This document shows, piece by piece, positions 30,821-39,534 of a stretch of DNA of 64,000 bases; the first letter of the stretch is position 1, and every line of letters starts with the position of its first letter. The translations under genes and the position numbers were made by a program. Source of the stretch: Saprospirales bacterium (GTDB lineage Bacteria > Bacteroidota > Bacteroidia > Chitinophagales > Saprospiraceae); the NCBI GenBank assembly GCA_016703765.1, contig JADJBL010000021.1:21603-85602 (forward strand). The letters run 5' to 3'. A model generated the notes under the pieces. That model was not told the origin of the DNA. It ran no database searches and saw only the letters and a program-made list of their open reading frames with translations.

Positions 30821-31929
30821 AAAAACCCTTGATTATGCACCGTATTACCTGCCTGATCCTGATCTGGGCTGCATTTTTCGCACAAAAATCTGCCGCCCAG
30901 GAGGCGCGTTTCTCCCAGATCAGCCGCTCCGTCTTCGGCCTCAATCCCTCGACCACGGGCTACGATATGGGCGACTATTACCACCGCTTTGCCGTGGCCA
31001 CGCGCACCCAATGGGGGAGTCCCTGGCAGAACGACGCAGTACAGAGCTACCAGGCAAGCTACGACTTCCGGCTTTGCGGGGGGAAACAGCGTTTTGGAGC
31101 CCGGGGCCGTAGCAAACGCCAGTTTAAAAACAACGGGACCAGGCAGGAAAATCTGGCTTTCGGCATCCAGGGACGCCGCACCCATTCCAATCTGGCCGAT
31201 TTTACTTTTTCGGGACTTTGGCTCAGTGCGGCCTACCATCAATTGTTGGGCGAAAATGCCATGCTCTCGGCCGGCGCCGGCGTCGGAATGCTCAATTACA
31301 GTATCGACCCCGGCCCATTGACCTTCAATGAGCAGTTCGACGGGGCGGGGTTCAATGCAGCGCTCAACAATATGGAAGACTTTGTCTACGACAGCCGGAT
31401 TCAGCCCGACCTCCAGGCCGGGATCATGATCCATGGCGAGGGAGTTCTCAGCCGGACTGGGCCTGAACCACCTGAACCGCCCGGTTTTCTCTTTCTCGGA
31501 AACGACAACCACCTGGCGATCGCCATGACCCTCCACGGGAGCTATTCGATCAACCTGCACGAGGGGGTCAACCCGCCCTGGGTCAACCTTCAGGCCTTTT
31601 ACCACGGGCCATTTTCCGGTGAAAACAACGATCAATGGCTGCTCATAATCGGGGGCAGGATAAATTACCCCGTTTCGAGGGTAAATAATTTTCGAATGGG
31701 GGCCAGCCTTCGCCTCGCTCCCCATGAAACGCGTTCCTTCCTGCTCGACGCGCTGACGCCCTCCATCCAGTTCGACGTCGCTTCCTGGTCCGTTTGCCTG
31801 AGTTACGACGCCAACCTGTCGAGGCTCAGGACGACCTTTACCGGGGGCCTCGAATTATCCGCCTCGGTCGCATTCGGTAACAGACCGAAATGCCCGGGGA
31901 TTTGCCCGTGGGCGAATATGAGGCATTGA
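30817..31929 (+). CDS. PorP/SprF family outer-membrane protein
   Basis: 370 residues from the ATG at 30817, which overlaps the stop of the PKD gene by four bases; reading starts further upstream would lie inside that gene. The signal peptide ends KSAAQEARFSQISRSVFGLNPS, the usual PorP/SprF opening (F-x-N-P-x-x-x-G), and RTQW follows. The rest alternates as a beta-barrel (LAFGIQGRR, LSAGAGVGMLNY, NFRMGASLRLAP). The C-terminus ends in the family-typical Cys-Pro-rich tail (RPKCPGICPW). PorP/SprF proteins anchor or hand on T9SS type-B substrates at the outer membrane. Translational coupling to such a cargo supports that role strongly. Confidence 0.9.
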   Translation: MKKPLIMHRITCLILIWAAFFAQKSAAQEARFSQISRSVFGLNPSTTGYDMGDYYHRFAVATRTQWGSPWQNDAVQSYQASYDFRLCGGKQRFGARGRSKRQFKNNGTRQENLAFGIQGRRTHSNLADFTFSGLWLSAAYHQLLGENAMLSAGAGVGMLNYSIDPGPLTFNEQFDGAGFNAALNNMEDFVYDSRIQPDLQAGIMIHGEGVLSRTGPEPPEPPGFLFLGNDNHLAIAMTLHGSYSINLHEGVNPPWVNLQAFYHGPFSGENNDQWLLIIGGRINYPVSRVNNFRMGASLRLAPHETRSFLLDALTPSIQFDVASWSVCLSYDANLSRLRTTFTGGLELSASVAFGNRPKCPGICPWANMRH

Positions 31930-31950
31930 GGAATTAATTGGAGATAGTTT

Positions 31951-31980
31951 GTTGACCTTTTTTTCCTTTTTCTATTCATG
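31951..31980 (+). promoter_or_regulatory. putative ECF-sigma promoter, copy 1
   Basis: GTTGAC, 16 nt, then TATTCATG. It is 44 nt upstream of the membrane-protein start at 32025 and carries a T-tract after the first box. The same two boxes with the same spacing occur at 34470, 35241 and 41689 (minus). It is unlike the housekeeping TAnnTTTG type. Confidence 0.65.
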
Positions 31981-32024
31981 AGTAGAAATGCAACCTCATT
32001 TAAAAAAATCAAAAGCACTACGCC

Positions 32025-32786
32025 ATGAATTACATGAATAGCGACCCGGAAAAGAAGGAGATATCCGCTTCCAATGAAGCGGCGGTTTCCATTGAGAATG
32101 CCGTTGTAGAAGAAAGAAACCCCTTGGTTTGGGTGGAAGTGAATGCCGTGGAAGACGGCGAACCCATTATAATTCAGTTTGACAAGCCATCCTTCAAGGC
32201 AGCCATTCAAAATGGCGACATCAAAAAAGACCAGGAGGCGAGATTGGTTGGAACCGAAAGTTGGGTTCGGGTAGAGGACATCGCTGCGCAGTCTTTTGAT
32301 CTGAATGTCCTCTACCGTCCTGTTTGGGCTTATATATCTCAGGGGTTGTTTTACGGAGCGATCGGTGGTTTCCTGCTGAAGTCGATGGATACGTTTGTCA
32401 CTTTCCTGGCTTTGGATCAGAACGGGGGAGTTGCAATTGCTTTTGCCTTTTTGATTGCTTCCTTATTCCTGGCTAAACACATTCAATTTTTACCTATGGC
32501 AGCCTTTGCCTGGGCAGGGTTTCAATACGGATTCTTTTTGTTCGGAGCGCTGTTCACCACTGCTGTGGTGGGCATCGTGTTTGGTGCGCCTTTGGGCGCG
32601 TTGATCGGGGCCATTGCCGGCTATTATTCCAAGCCGGGGCTGAAAACGGCTCCCGACCGGGAGCCGGAGAATCCGTCTCCTTTCCTGTATGGTATTGTGG
32701 CGCCGGTGTTGTTTTTGGCCATAGCCATACCGGCGTATTTGTTTTGGTTGAATCCGATGATTATTAATTGGGTTACAACCAATTAA
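32025..32786 (+). CDS. GYF_2-like domain multi-pass membrane protein
   Basis: 253 residues without a signal peptide. The soluble N-terminal 95 residues contain FDKPSFKAAIQNGDIKKDQE followed by ARLVGTESWVRVEDI. This resembles the GYF_2 (DUF4339) layout, in which a residue run is followed by a W-V-x-V/L end; the match is by shape and is not certain. About six hydrophobic segments follow (VWAYISQGLFYGAIGGFLL, IAFAFLIASLFLA, FFLFGALFTTAVVGIVFGA, GIVAPVLFLAIAIPAYLFW). Function unknown; GYF_2-like domains often recruit partners at the membrane. It has copy 1 of the GTTGAC-N16-TATTCATG promoter, which links it to the ECF sigma gene 3.3 kb away. Its stop is 4 bp from the stop of the convergent caspase gene. 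Confidence 0.7.
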   Translation: MNYMNSDPEKKEISASNEAAVSIENAVVEERNPLVWVEVNAVEDGEPIIIQFDKPSFKAAIQNGDIKKDQEARLVGTESWVRVEDIAAQSFDLNVLYRPVWAYISQGLFYGAIGGFLLKSMDTFVTFLALDQNGGVAIAFAFLIASLFLAKHIQFLPMAAFAWAGFQYGFFLFGALFTTAVVGIVFGAPLGALIGAIAGYYSKPGLKTAPDREPENPSPFLYGIVAPVLFLAIAIPAYLFWLNPMIINWVTTN

Positions 32787-32790
32787 TAGT

Positions 32791-34394
32791 TCAGCGACAC
32801 TGCTGCTGCTCCTCCAAGGTAAGAAAACGAAACCCTTCTTTCTCGCCGACCTTATTATAGGAAAAAATGGGCGTATGGGTGGGAAGAATCGGCTCGCCTT
32901 TTTTCACCCTATTATCGATGAAGACCTTAAAGGTGTTCTCGTATAGCTCCCCATCCTGAAATTCGGGGCCTCTTTCCAGCTTCTCCAGAAAAATTCGAAG
33001 AAGAGGGTTTTATCGGGCACCCGGTATTCTTTTGTGGAAGCGAGGATATGACGGGTTTTGCCGGGAGGGGCGATGCCAACTGCGCTCAGGGAGTCTCTGA
33101 AAAGGCCGCTATAGCAGGCATCCATCACTACAAATATGTGCCGGGGACCCTGTATCCGGGCGAGGGCGCCCGCGAACGCCTCCGGGCTCAGATAGCTCTC
33201 CTCGCCGGTCAGGGTGTCGATACCGATGAATTCGACACTGTTTGCGCTGAGTATCCTGGCGTGGCCAAAAAGGGTGATCAGGAGGTGTTCGTTCTCACCC
33301 AGGCTGTCGAGGCTCTCCATTTTTTGGAGGATGTCCTTTATAGAGGGGTTTTCCATGGTCTCCACCTGAAATCCGTATTTCTCTTCAAGCACTTTTTTCA
33401 AGCGTCGGTTGTTGGGAACGGGTGTCTCCAGGGGCTGGTTCTGGTATTTGTTGATACCGATCAGCAAAGCCCGGAATTGGGGCACGGGAGCAGCTTCCAC
33501 TTCGAGGGTTGTATGAAAACTCTGGAGCGCCGATTGACCCCCAGGTTGTTCAGATATCAATAATCCGGAGCCCAGATTGCGGCAGGCGGCCACCAATGCA
33601 CGGTTGCCGCCTGCGTTGTTGAAAGGCGCCGGGAGGGCGGCTACCGATGCATTGATCCACAATGGGAAATCGAATTGGGCAAACCAGATATCCTCGTTTA
33701 CGGCTGTTTCTCCGCTGCCAGGATAAGGCCGGTCGGAGGTGAAATACAAAATACCGTCTTTGTCGACAAATGGATAGGTCTCGTTGGCGGGCGTGTTGAT
33801 CTTCGGGTTTGCCAGGGGAGCCGGGGGTGTCCAGCGTGTATCCCTGAACTCTGAGTAAAATATATCATAGTCCTTTCGTCCCTCCGGCCTGGAGGAGAAA
33901 AGCAGTATCCTGGCGCCGTATCTCGACAGGTAGAACACATGCGGGTTTCGAATCTCTCCTGCCCAGTCCAGGTTGACCGCTTTTTCATCGCTGAAGGTAT
34001 CGTCCGGTCCGATATGGGCCTCCCAAATCTCCAGAAGGTTCTTATTTTTTTTGGTGTAGAGCACTTTGCGGCCGTCGCGCAAAGGCGTCATTTCCATAAA
34101 TCCCACATAAGCGAGCCCGGATTTTTCGACTGCCTGGGTTCTGGGGTTGACCCAGAAAAACTCGCGGGTGATTTGGTCCCCTGTAGGTCCTGCTTTTTGC
34201 GCGCATTGGATCAGCACCCTGCCGTCTGGGTGTTGCCCTGCTATCGTTTTGTTTTTGAGGGTTTTTTTTGAAAAAACCACCTCGCTTGCAACAAAGAAGG
34301 AATTGGTTTGGGCGCCATAGGGATCCTGGGCATGTACCCGGGAGGAGGTTAAGGTAAAGGCGATAACTAATAAGGTCAACTTAAGTTGGCACAT
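32791..34394 (-). CDS. secreted caspase-family (C14) peptidase with beta-propeller N-terminus (frameshifted)
   Basis: Starts at the ATG at 34394 (MCQLKLTLLVIAFTLTSSRV, a signal peptide); an ATG 60 bp upstream gives a poorer leader. Residues 30-250 hold PD40/TolB-like propeller strands (ILLFSSRPEGRKDYDIFYSE, LYFTSDRPYPGSGE). From about 305 the caspase p20 fold begins with FRALLIGINKYQ. The catalytic dyad is present: His378 in LLITLFGHAR and Cys427 in VVMDACYSG. The reading frame ends early at 32904. A one-base T deletion near 32988 (GAATTTTTCTGG) restores FFLEKLERGPEFQDGELYE and runs to a natural stop at 32791-32793. The protein is predicted to be an exported Arg/Lys-specific metacaspase-like peptidase. 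It lies back-to-back with the ECF sigma cluster. Confidence 0.82.
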
Positions 34395-34469
34395 AGTTAG
34401 GGGGCTAAAATGGTAATTGCTGTAACTGCGACAGTAAAGTAAGCAGACTTTCAAAAATCAGAGAAAACC

Positions 34470-34499
34470 GTTGACCTTTTTTCCGCTTGCCTATTCATG
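34470..34499 (+). promoter_or_regulatory. putative ECF-sigma promoter, copy 2
   Basis: GTTGAC, 16 nt, TATTCATG, ending 46 nt before the ATG at 34546. It shares GTTGACCTTTTTT and TATTCATG with copy 1, and TATG/CATGGATGAC-type downstream bases with copy 4. It lies in the divergent gap, so the caspase on the other strand could also be affected. Confidence 0.65.
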
Positions 34500-34545
34500 G
34501 ATGACTGTTTTTTTCAATTCATACCCTTGAAAAAATGAACGTATC

Positions 34546-35235
34546 ATGAAAAACTTTGCCTGTTTTGCTTTCCCTGTTTTCTTGTTCCTGCTTCCTTTGG
34601 AATCCCGGGGAACGGCTCCCATTTCTTTCCACAGCTACATTTCCGGCCGGATTAGCGTTCCGGGGGAAGTAGATGAATACATTTTTGAAGCAAATGCAGG
34701 CGATACAATAATTATTCGCACCTTTTCAGAAGATATTTTTCTGGATGCGAAGATATCGCTTTTCTGGATGGCGGATAACGCGCCCATTGAACCCCAATTC
34801 ATCATCATCAACCTCTCCGGTATAATCAGTGTGGAGCACGTATTGTCGCAGGAAGGCGCCGTTGGCATCCGCTACTTCGACCAAACCAGGAAGAAAACCG
34901 GCGCTTATGTGCTGGACTTTCAACGACTCAAAACCCCCAGTGTGCAGGTCGGGAAAGCCTCCCATTCCTGTTCTCCCGCTCTTTCGCTTTCCGTTTTTCC
35001 CAACCCGACTGTGGAATCGGCGACGATATCCTTCGACCTTCCCTATACTCAAAAAGCGCGGCTGGATATACTTGACCTCCGGGGAGCAGTGGTAATAAAC
35101 CTGGCAAACGGGCTTTTGCCTGCCGGCCATCAGTCCTTCGTCTGGAGCCCTTGGGGGCTACCGGAAGGCGTATACATCTGCCGTCTGGTCCTGGAGAATG
35201 AAGTTTTTTCAAAAAAAGTGCATTTTTCCCCCTAA
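34546..35235 (+). CDS. single-module PPC-like T9SS secreted protein
   Basis: 229 residues with signal peptide MKNFACFAFPVFLFLLPLES. Residues 25-125 form one module of the type repeated in the giants at 41719-50910: ISGRISVPGEVDEYIFEANA, then DTIIIRTF, ISLFWMADNAP and GAYVLDFQRL, matching the pre-peptidase-C-like beta-sandwich layout. The C-terminal 80 residues are a type-A T9SS domain (LSVFPNPTVESATISF, GLPEGVYICRLVL). It reads as a minimal member of the giant family, perhaps an ancestor or a short surface variant. It has copy 2 of the putative ECF promoter, and its stop is 5 bp from copy 3, which precedes the sigma gene. Confidence 0.75.
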   Translation: MKNFACFAFPVFLFLLPLESRGTAPISFHSYISGRISVPGEVDEYIFEANAGDTIIIRTFSEDIFLDAKISLFWMADNAPIEPQFIIINLSGIISVEHVLSQEGAVGIRYFDQTRKKTGAYVLDFQRLKTPSVQVGKASHSCSPALSLSVFPNPTVESATISFDLPYTQKARLDILDLRGAVVINLANGLLPAGHQSFVWSPWGLPEGVYICRLVLENEVFSKKVHFSP

Positions 35236-35240
35236 AAAGT

Positions 35241-35270
35241 GTTGACGCCGGCGCTAGAACCCTATTGATG
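35241..35270 (+). promoter_or_regulatory. putative ECF-sigma promoter, copy 3 (in front of the sigma gene)
   Basis: GTTGAC, 16 nt, TATTGATG, 59 nt upstream of the sigma-factor start. It implies that the sigma factor transcribes its own operon, as many ECF factors do. The spacer has no T-tract, unlike copies 1 and 2, so the two boxes and the spacing are what is conserved. A TAACTTTA near 35295 could be a basal promoter. Confidence 0.65.
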
Positions 35271-35329
35271 AGATACAGGAAAGCCCGAAAAAAGTAACTT
35301 TAAGGGGAGGCCACCAAAAACGAGAACCT

Positions 35330-35887
35330 ATGGCGCTGCAACGATTTACCGACCAGGAGATATTGGACTTCTACCGCAATATCGGGCAAATTCACCCCGA
35401 TGTCTACGGGCTTTTCAACAAACAGGCCTTCGCCAGGCTGCTGAAAACAGGAGCAAGGGAAGAAGTGGCGGAAGAGATCGTCTACGAATCGTGGGTGCCC
35501 CTTCTCCTGAAACTGCCCAAATTCGTGCCGAAAGGCGACGGCTCGCTCTATGCTTTCTTCCTGCAAACCTGCTTAAGGAAGTTCTTTACCTGGTGCAAGC
35601 AAAACAAGCGAAAGCCCCCGCCCATGCCCGAGATAACCGATCCGGAGGAGGGGGACTGGGAGGAGCGCAAGGAACTGATGATGCGTTACTTGCAGGAGTT
35701 CAGAGACAAGGTGCTGAAAGGCAAATGCCGCGAACTGATGCACTACCGCTTCGCGGAGAACAAATCACATGCAGAAATCGACCAGATATTCGGCGCGAAA
35801 AACGCCGAGGGCACTTCTTCATCCAAAAACCAGCTTTACCGTTGCCTGAATAAACTGAGGGCACAGTTCAAAAATTTCGGCTTTTAA
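35330..35887 (+). CDS. ECF RNA polymerase sigma factor
   Basis: 185 residues, cytoplasmic. The region-2 part (YGLFNKQAFARLLKTGAREE, then VAEEIVYESWVPLLLKLPKF and SLYAFFLQTCLRKF) and the region-4 helix-turn-helix (CRELMHYRFAENKSHAEIDQ, then a Ser-rich turn and LYRCLNKLRAQF) give the ECF sigma layout, although the sequence is divergent from canonical ones. It is the first gene of an apparent operon. A membrane-spanning anti-sigma-like gene follows after 10 bp, then a caspase-like gene, a type-B T9SS cargo gene and a PorP/SprF gene. Copy 3 of the GTTGAC-N16-TATTNATG element in front of it suggests autoregulation. It probably answers an envelope signal relayed by the next gene product. Confidence 0.85.
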   Translation: MALQRFTDQEILDFYRNIGQIHPDVYGLFNKQAFARLLKTGAREEVAEEIVYESWVPLLLKLPKFVPKGDGSLYAFFLQTCLRKFFTWCKQNKRKPPPMPEITDPEEGDWEERKELMMRYLQEFRDKVLKGKCRELMHYRFAENKSHAEIDQIFGAKNAEGTSSSKNQLYRCLNKLRAQFKNFGF

Positions 35888-35897
35888 ATTTTCCGTC

Positions 35898-36859
35898 ATG
35901 AAAAAGGAAAACATACCTCTTTTCGATCAATATCTCTCCGGCGAACTAAGCGGGCAGGCGAAAGCCGATTTTGAAGCGCGGCTCGAAGCCTCGGAAGAAT
36001 TTCGAAAAGAATTCCGTGCATTTAAAATTTCCGTGGAGGCGATGATAGAATTGCAATACGCCCAGGCCGAAGCCCAGGGCCAAAAATTAAAAAAAGACGC
36101 AGACACAGCGGGCTTGGCGCATTTCAGAAAATACCAGGCCGGAGAAATGAATGAAGAGGAAAAACAGGCGTTCGAGGAGCGGTTGAAAGACGACCAACTG
36201 CTGGCCTATCAGTATAAAAAATATCTCGCGGAATCTCCAGGACAGGTGGGTATTCCCAAGATATTTTCGGTCAAAATTATCTTAGGATAGCAGTTGCCGC
36301 ATCGATTGTAATCGCCATGGGGCTGTTGGCTTGGCTTCTGTTGCCCTCCCGGGTGGATACCGAACACCTCTACGCCGCCTACAATGTGCCGGATTTGTAT
36401 CCAAGCAAAGAGATTGCACTGGTCAATGAAGGCCTTATCCACCGCGGCATAGAAGGGTCCCTGGATTTTCACCAGCTGAGGCTCGACGGCCTGGACGCCT
36501 ACGAAACCAGGGATTGGGACCGAACCATCTCCCTACTTTCCGCATATCTCGAACAAGCCGTTCCGGACTCGGAGGAAACCTCCAATGAAATAAAAATGAT
36601 TTATTTGTATATTGGGGTGGCTTGGCTGGAAAAATCAGATCCAAATCGTGCAATTGATGCTTTCCTTTCGGCGGAAGCAGGCATTACCGATCTCACCAAT
36701 TACCGAATGGTCAGAGAGTTGGTCCAATGGCAACTCGCATTGGCTTATTTAAAAAACGACGAAATTTCCGAATCCAGGAACGTGCTCAGGAAACTGAATG
36801 ATGCGGAGCACCCTCTCATACAAACGCAGGCAAAGAAACTTCTAAATGAATTGAAATGA
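35898..36859 (+). CDS. anti-sigma-like membrane protein with TPR-like outer domain (frameshifted)
   Basis: About 320 residues when repaired. The N-terminal 115 residues are charged and helical, with two copies of the motif F-x-x-Y-x-x-G-E-(L/M) (FDQYLSGELSGQAKADFEAR and FRKYQAGEMNEEEKQAFEER), like the cytoplasmic sigma-binding arm of Bacteroidota anti-sigma factors. One membrane helix follows (RIAVAASIVIAMGLLAWLLL). Then about 160 residues of helices read as TPR-like (HQLRLDGLDAYETRDWDRTI, KMIYLYIGVAWLEKSDPNRA, LVQWQLALAYLKNDEI), outside the membrane. A one-base deletion near 36258 ends the first frame at 36288-36290, and reading resumes as DIFGQNYLRIAVA. There is no zinc-binding HxxxCxxC. 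It overlaps the next start in ATGA. Confidence 0.72.
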
Positions 36860-37638
36860 GAATCCCCTTCCTCCTGTTTCTCCTCATGGCTTTATCGTTC
36901 TCAGGCGTCGCCCTTCAGAGCCAGACCATTCACGCGGTGGTAGTCGCCGATACGGAAAGCAAACAGAGCGAATTTGCAGAGTCTGCCACTGCCGATTTTC
37001 GGAATATGAGAATAATGTTTAAAGGTATGGCGGAGGAAACGGGTTATCCCTTGAGGATGTACGAGGTAGGAGGGGCTGAATTTGTTTCGGAAAACGTCAA
37101 AAAGGCTATTTCATTGGTGGAAGCCCAACCCAACGATATCATCTTCTTCTACTTTGCTGGAAAAGGAGCCTGCGACCCGGGCGTTTCCGCTGAGGAGCGG
37201 ATTTTGCACATGGGGCAGGAAGGCGCCGACACCATCTCTACCGCTACCGTCGCCGGGCTCATCAAAAAGAAAAACGCCAGACTGAACGTCGTCCTGATCG
37301 ACGCATGCGGCACTATTTGGGATGCCGGGGTGGGGCCCCACAAAGGGGCGGGCGCCGAAAAAATATATTACAAACTCCTCCGCGCTTGCGGCACCGTCAA
37401 AGTATACAGCAGCCAATGCGGAGAGCTGTCTTATGGCGATAAAAAAGGGGGCTATTTCACCAACTCTTCCCTCGCCGCGCTCGACTATTATATCACCAAT
37501 CCCTCCGATCCGGTTTCCTGGAAGGCTTTATTGACAAAGACCGCCCTGCTGACCCGGCAGCGGGCCATGCGGATATTCCGGCCGCAGAGTCCGGTCGTTT
37601 TCTTTTCACAAGACTTCAGGGAGAGTTGTTTGCCTTAA
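36856..37638 (+). CDS. caspase-like protein lacking the catalytic histidine
   Basis: 260 residues with a hydrophobic leader ending VALQSQ. The p20 fold is recognisable: strand IHAVVVAD, strand PLRMYEVGG, then NDIIFFYFAGKGACDPG where active members have GHG, and NVVLIDACGTIWDAGVG with Cys at about 151. The dyad His position is Lys103, encoded by AAA; His would need more than one base change, so a single sequencing error is unlikely to explain it. The protein is thus probably a non-proteolytic pseudo-caspase used for binding or sensing. Its ATG overlaps the anti-sigma stop, which indicates coupled translation and a shared complex or pathway. An intact secreted caspase lies 2.5 kb away on the other strand. 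Confidence 0.72.
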   Translation: MRIPFLLFLLMALSFSGVALQSQTIHAVVVADTESKQSEFAESATADFRNMRIMFKGMAEETGYPLRMYEVGGAEFVSENVKKAISLVEAQPNDIIFFYFAGKGACDPGVSAEERILHMGQEGADTISTATVAGLIKKKNARLNVVLIDACGTIWDAGVGPHKGAGAEKIYYKLLRACGTVKVYSSQCGELSYGDKKGGYFTNSSLAALDYYITNPSDPVSWKALLTKTALLTRQRAMRIFRPQSPVVFFSQDFRESCLP

Positions 37639-37657
37639 AAATTCAAAAAAGAAGATT

Positions 37658-39523
37658 ATGAAAAGGAAATGCTTGTTCCTTCTGTTTTTAGTCCTGGCTA
37701 TTTTGGAAAATACAAACGGACAACAAACTATTTACTATGGGGAGTGCATTGCGGACTCGCTCACAATTGATGAAAACTTGAAAGTATTCACCCTTGGAGG
37801 TATTGAAGCGAATGATTTGTTGATTTTTCAGATTCGCTCCGACGATTTCAACCCCTGCTTGAAGTTGTGGATAGATGGGGAGGAATATCCAGAAAAGGCT
37901 TGCGATATTTATTCAGATAAATCTCTTGAAGTTCAAATCGATTCTACCGGTTCCGGAACTTATACCATTACCGTTCAGTCTGAAGACCCTCCAAATATAG
38001 GAGACTTCGATTTGTTTTTCACGAGAGGGAATTTACCCCCCGGCGCCGTTAGTATAGATACGTCAAAAGCCTCCCAAACTATTAATCTGACCACTACCTG
38101 CGGTCCTGAAATGATCGCATTGACCTTTGGAGCTGAAGCGAATTCTTCGTTTCAGATCAGTGCCATTGGGGGACCCATCTCCGACGCCTGTTTATCCCTA
38201 AGGAATGGGCATGGAGTGCAAGTCGCGGAAAGTTGTTCTATTTTTTCAACAGCCGAATTCACCTATTACGTTGAAGAACAGGATTGTTTTACTATCTTTT
38301 ACAATGAAGATGGCCTTGATGCTATAGGGCCGGTTAGCATAACAATAACCAAGACATTGGGAGCTTTCACCGGAGAATGCTCCGCAGTTTCCGAAATCTG
38401 CGACAACAACATCGACGACGACGGCGACGACCTCATCGATTGTGACGACCCCAATTGCACGCCTTTCAACATCTCCGTCACGCCCATCTTTCCGCTCCCT
38501 CCGGCTTGCGACGACGGGCAAATCACAATCAACGCCGATGGCCAAAACCTGGAGTACAACATCACGGGCGGGCTCGGCGTATACCAATCCTCCAATACCT
38601 TTTCCAATCTGCCGCCCGGGGCCTACAACGTCCGCGTCCGGAATACGGTAACTGGGTGTTTCGCCGATTATCCCGGAAGTCCGGTCGTGCTGCCGTGTGG
38701 CGACCCGCCTTGCCTGGCGCCCGATTTCGGCTGGATTAATGCTCCAAAATCTACGTGTCCGGGGAGCCCTGTAACCCTTTGCCTGGAAAATGCGGATTTC
38801 AATTTCGATTATACTTTGTTCCAGAATGGAGTGCCGACGGGGCAAATTAAATCCGGCAACGGAGATGTGATTTGTTTTGACCCCATTCAAATCGGCAGCG
38901 AAACCTCCTTCGGCGTTACGGCAACCCTGAAGACCGACGATCAATGCAACTTCATCGGCCCCCTGGCCACCGTCGGGATCGGCGATTTGGGTATGGGTTA
39001 TACCACCGTGCCGGAACGGGGCTCCAACCAGGACGGCCGGATCGACCTCTGCTTTACGAGCGGCGCCCCAGCCCTGGAGTGGGATTACTACCCGCAATGG
39101 GGTGTTACGGAGCCGGTTTCCTCTATCGGATGCCCTGACGGAGCGTCAATCACCGGACTCCGTTCGGAGTACTACGTAGTGACCCTTACCGATGCGAATG
39201 GCTGTACCGGCAGGCAGGTGATCAGGGTGGGCAACACCGAAAAAGACCGCACCGGCTTTCCGGAGAAACCCCTGCTGACGCCTAATGGCGACGGCAAGAA
39301 CGACGAACTGTTCTTTGGCGGGCTGCTGGAATTTCCGGAGGAAAACGAACTGTTCGTCTACAACCGCTTCGGGAGTCTGGTTTATCAGGCTGCGCCCTAT
39401 AAAAACGACTGGGATTGCACCTATCGAGGGGCGACGCTTCCGGCGGGAGTGTATTTCTATACCCTTCGGGTATTCGGCCAGGAAACGGAAGTGTACACAG
39501 GGTTCATTACGATCGCCTTATAA
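37658..39523 (+). CDS. type-B T9SS surface protein with Asp-rich metal-binding motif
   Basis: 621 residues with signal peptide MKRKCLFLLFLVLAILENTNGQ. Two beta-sandwich modules of PPC-like shape occupy residues 20-240. An Asp-rich run (CDNNIDDDGDDLIDCDDPNC, at about 247-266) matches the calcium-binding motif widespread in Bacteroidota and MopE-like proteins. SprB-like repeats follow (YNITGGLGVYQSSNTF and a second ending TDANGC). The C-terminal 90 residues are a type-B sorting domain (LLTPNGDGKNDELFF, LFVYNRFGSLVYQ, YRGATLPAGVYFYTLRV). It is 19 bp after the pseudo-caspase and 11 bp before a PorP/SprF gene, so it should be exported through T9SS with that partner as the surface output of the ECF operon. 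Confidence 0.85.
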   Translation: MKRKCLFLLFLVLAILENTNGQQTIYYGECIADSLTIDENLKVFTLGGIEANDLLIFQIRSDDFNPCLKLWIDGEEYPEKACDIYSDKSLEVQIDSTGSGTYTITVQSEDPPNIGDFDLFFTRGNLPPGAVSIDTSKASQTINLTTTCGPEMIALTFGAEANSSFQISAIGGPISDACLSLRNGHGVQVAESCSIFSTAEFTYYVEEQDCFTIFYNEDGLDAIGPVSITITKTLGAFTGECSAVSEICDNNIDDDGDDLIDCDDPNCTPFNISVTPIFPLPPACDDGQITINADGQNLEYNITGGLGVYQSSNTFSNLPPGAYNVRVRNTVTGCFADYPGSPVVLPCGDPPCLAPDFGWINAPKSTCPGSPVTLCLENADFNFDYTLFQNGVPTGQIKSGNGDVICFDPIQIGSETSFGVTATLKTDDQCNFIGPLATVGIGDLGMGYTTVPERGSNQDGRIDLCFTSGAPALEWDYYPQWGVTEPVSSIGCPDGASITGLRSEYYVVTLTDANGCTGRQVIRVGNTEKDRTGFPEKPLLTPNGDGKNDELFFGGLLEFPEENELFVYNRFGSLVYQAAPYKNDWDCTYRGATLPAGVYFYTLRVFGQETEVYTGFITIAL

Positions 39524-39534
39524 AACCTTCGGTT

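Noticed and set aside
34375..34380. GTTGAC on the minus strand near the caspase start
   Set aside because: It lies inside the signal-peptide codons and has no second box.
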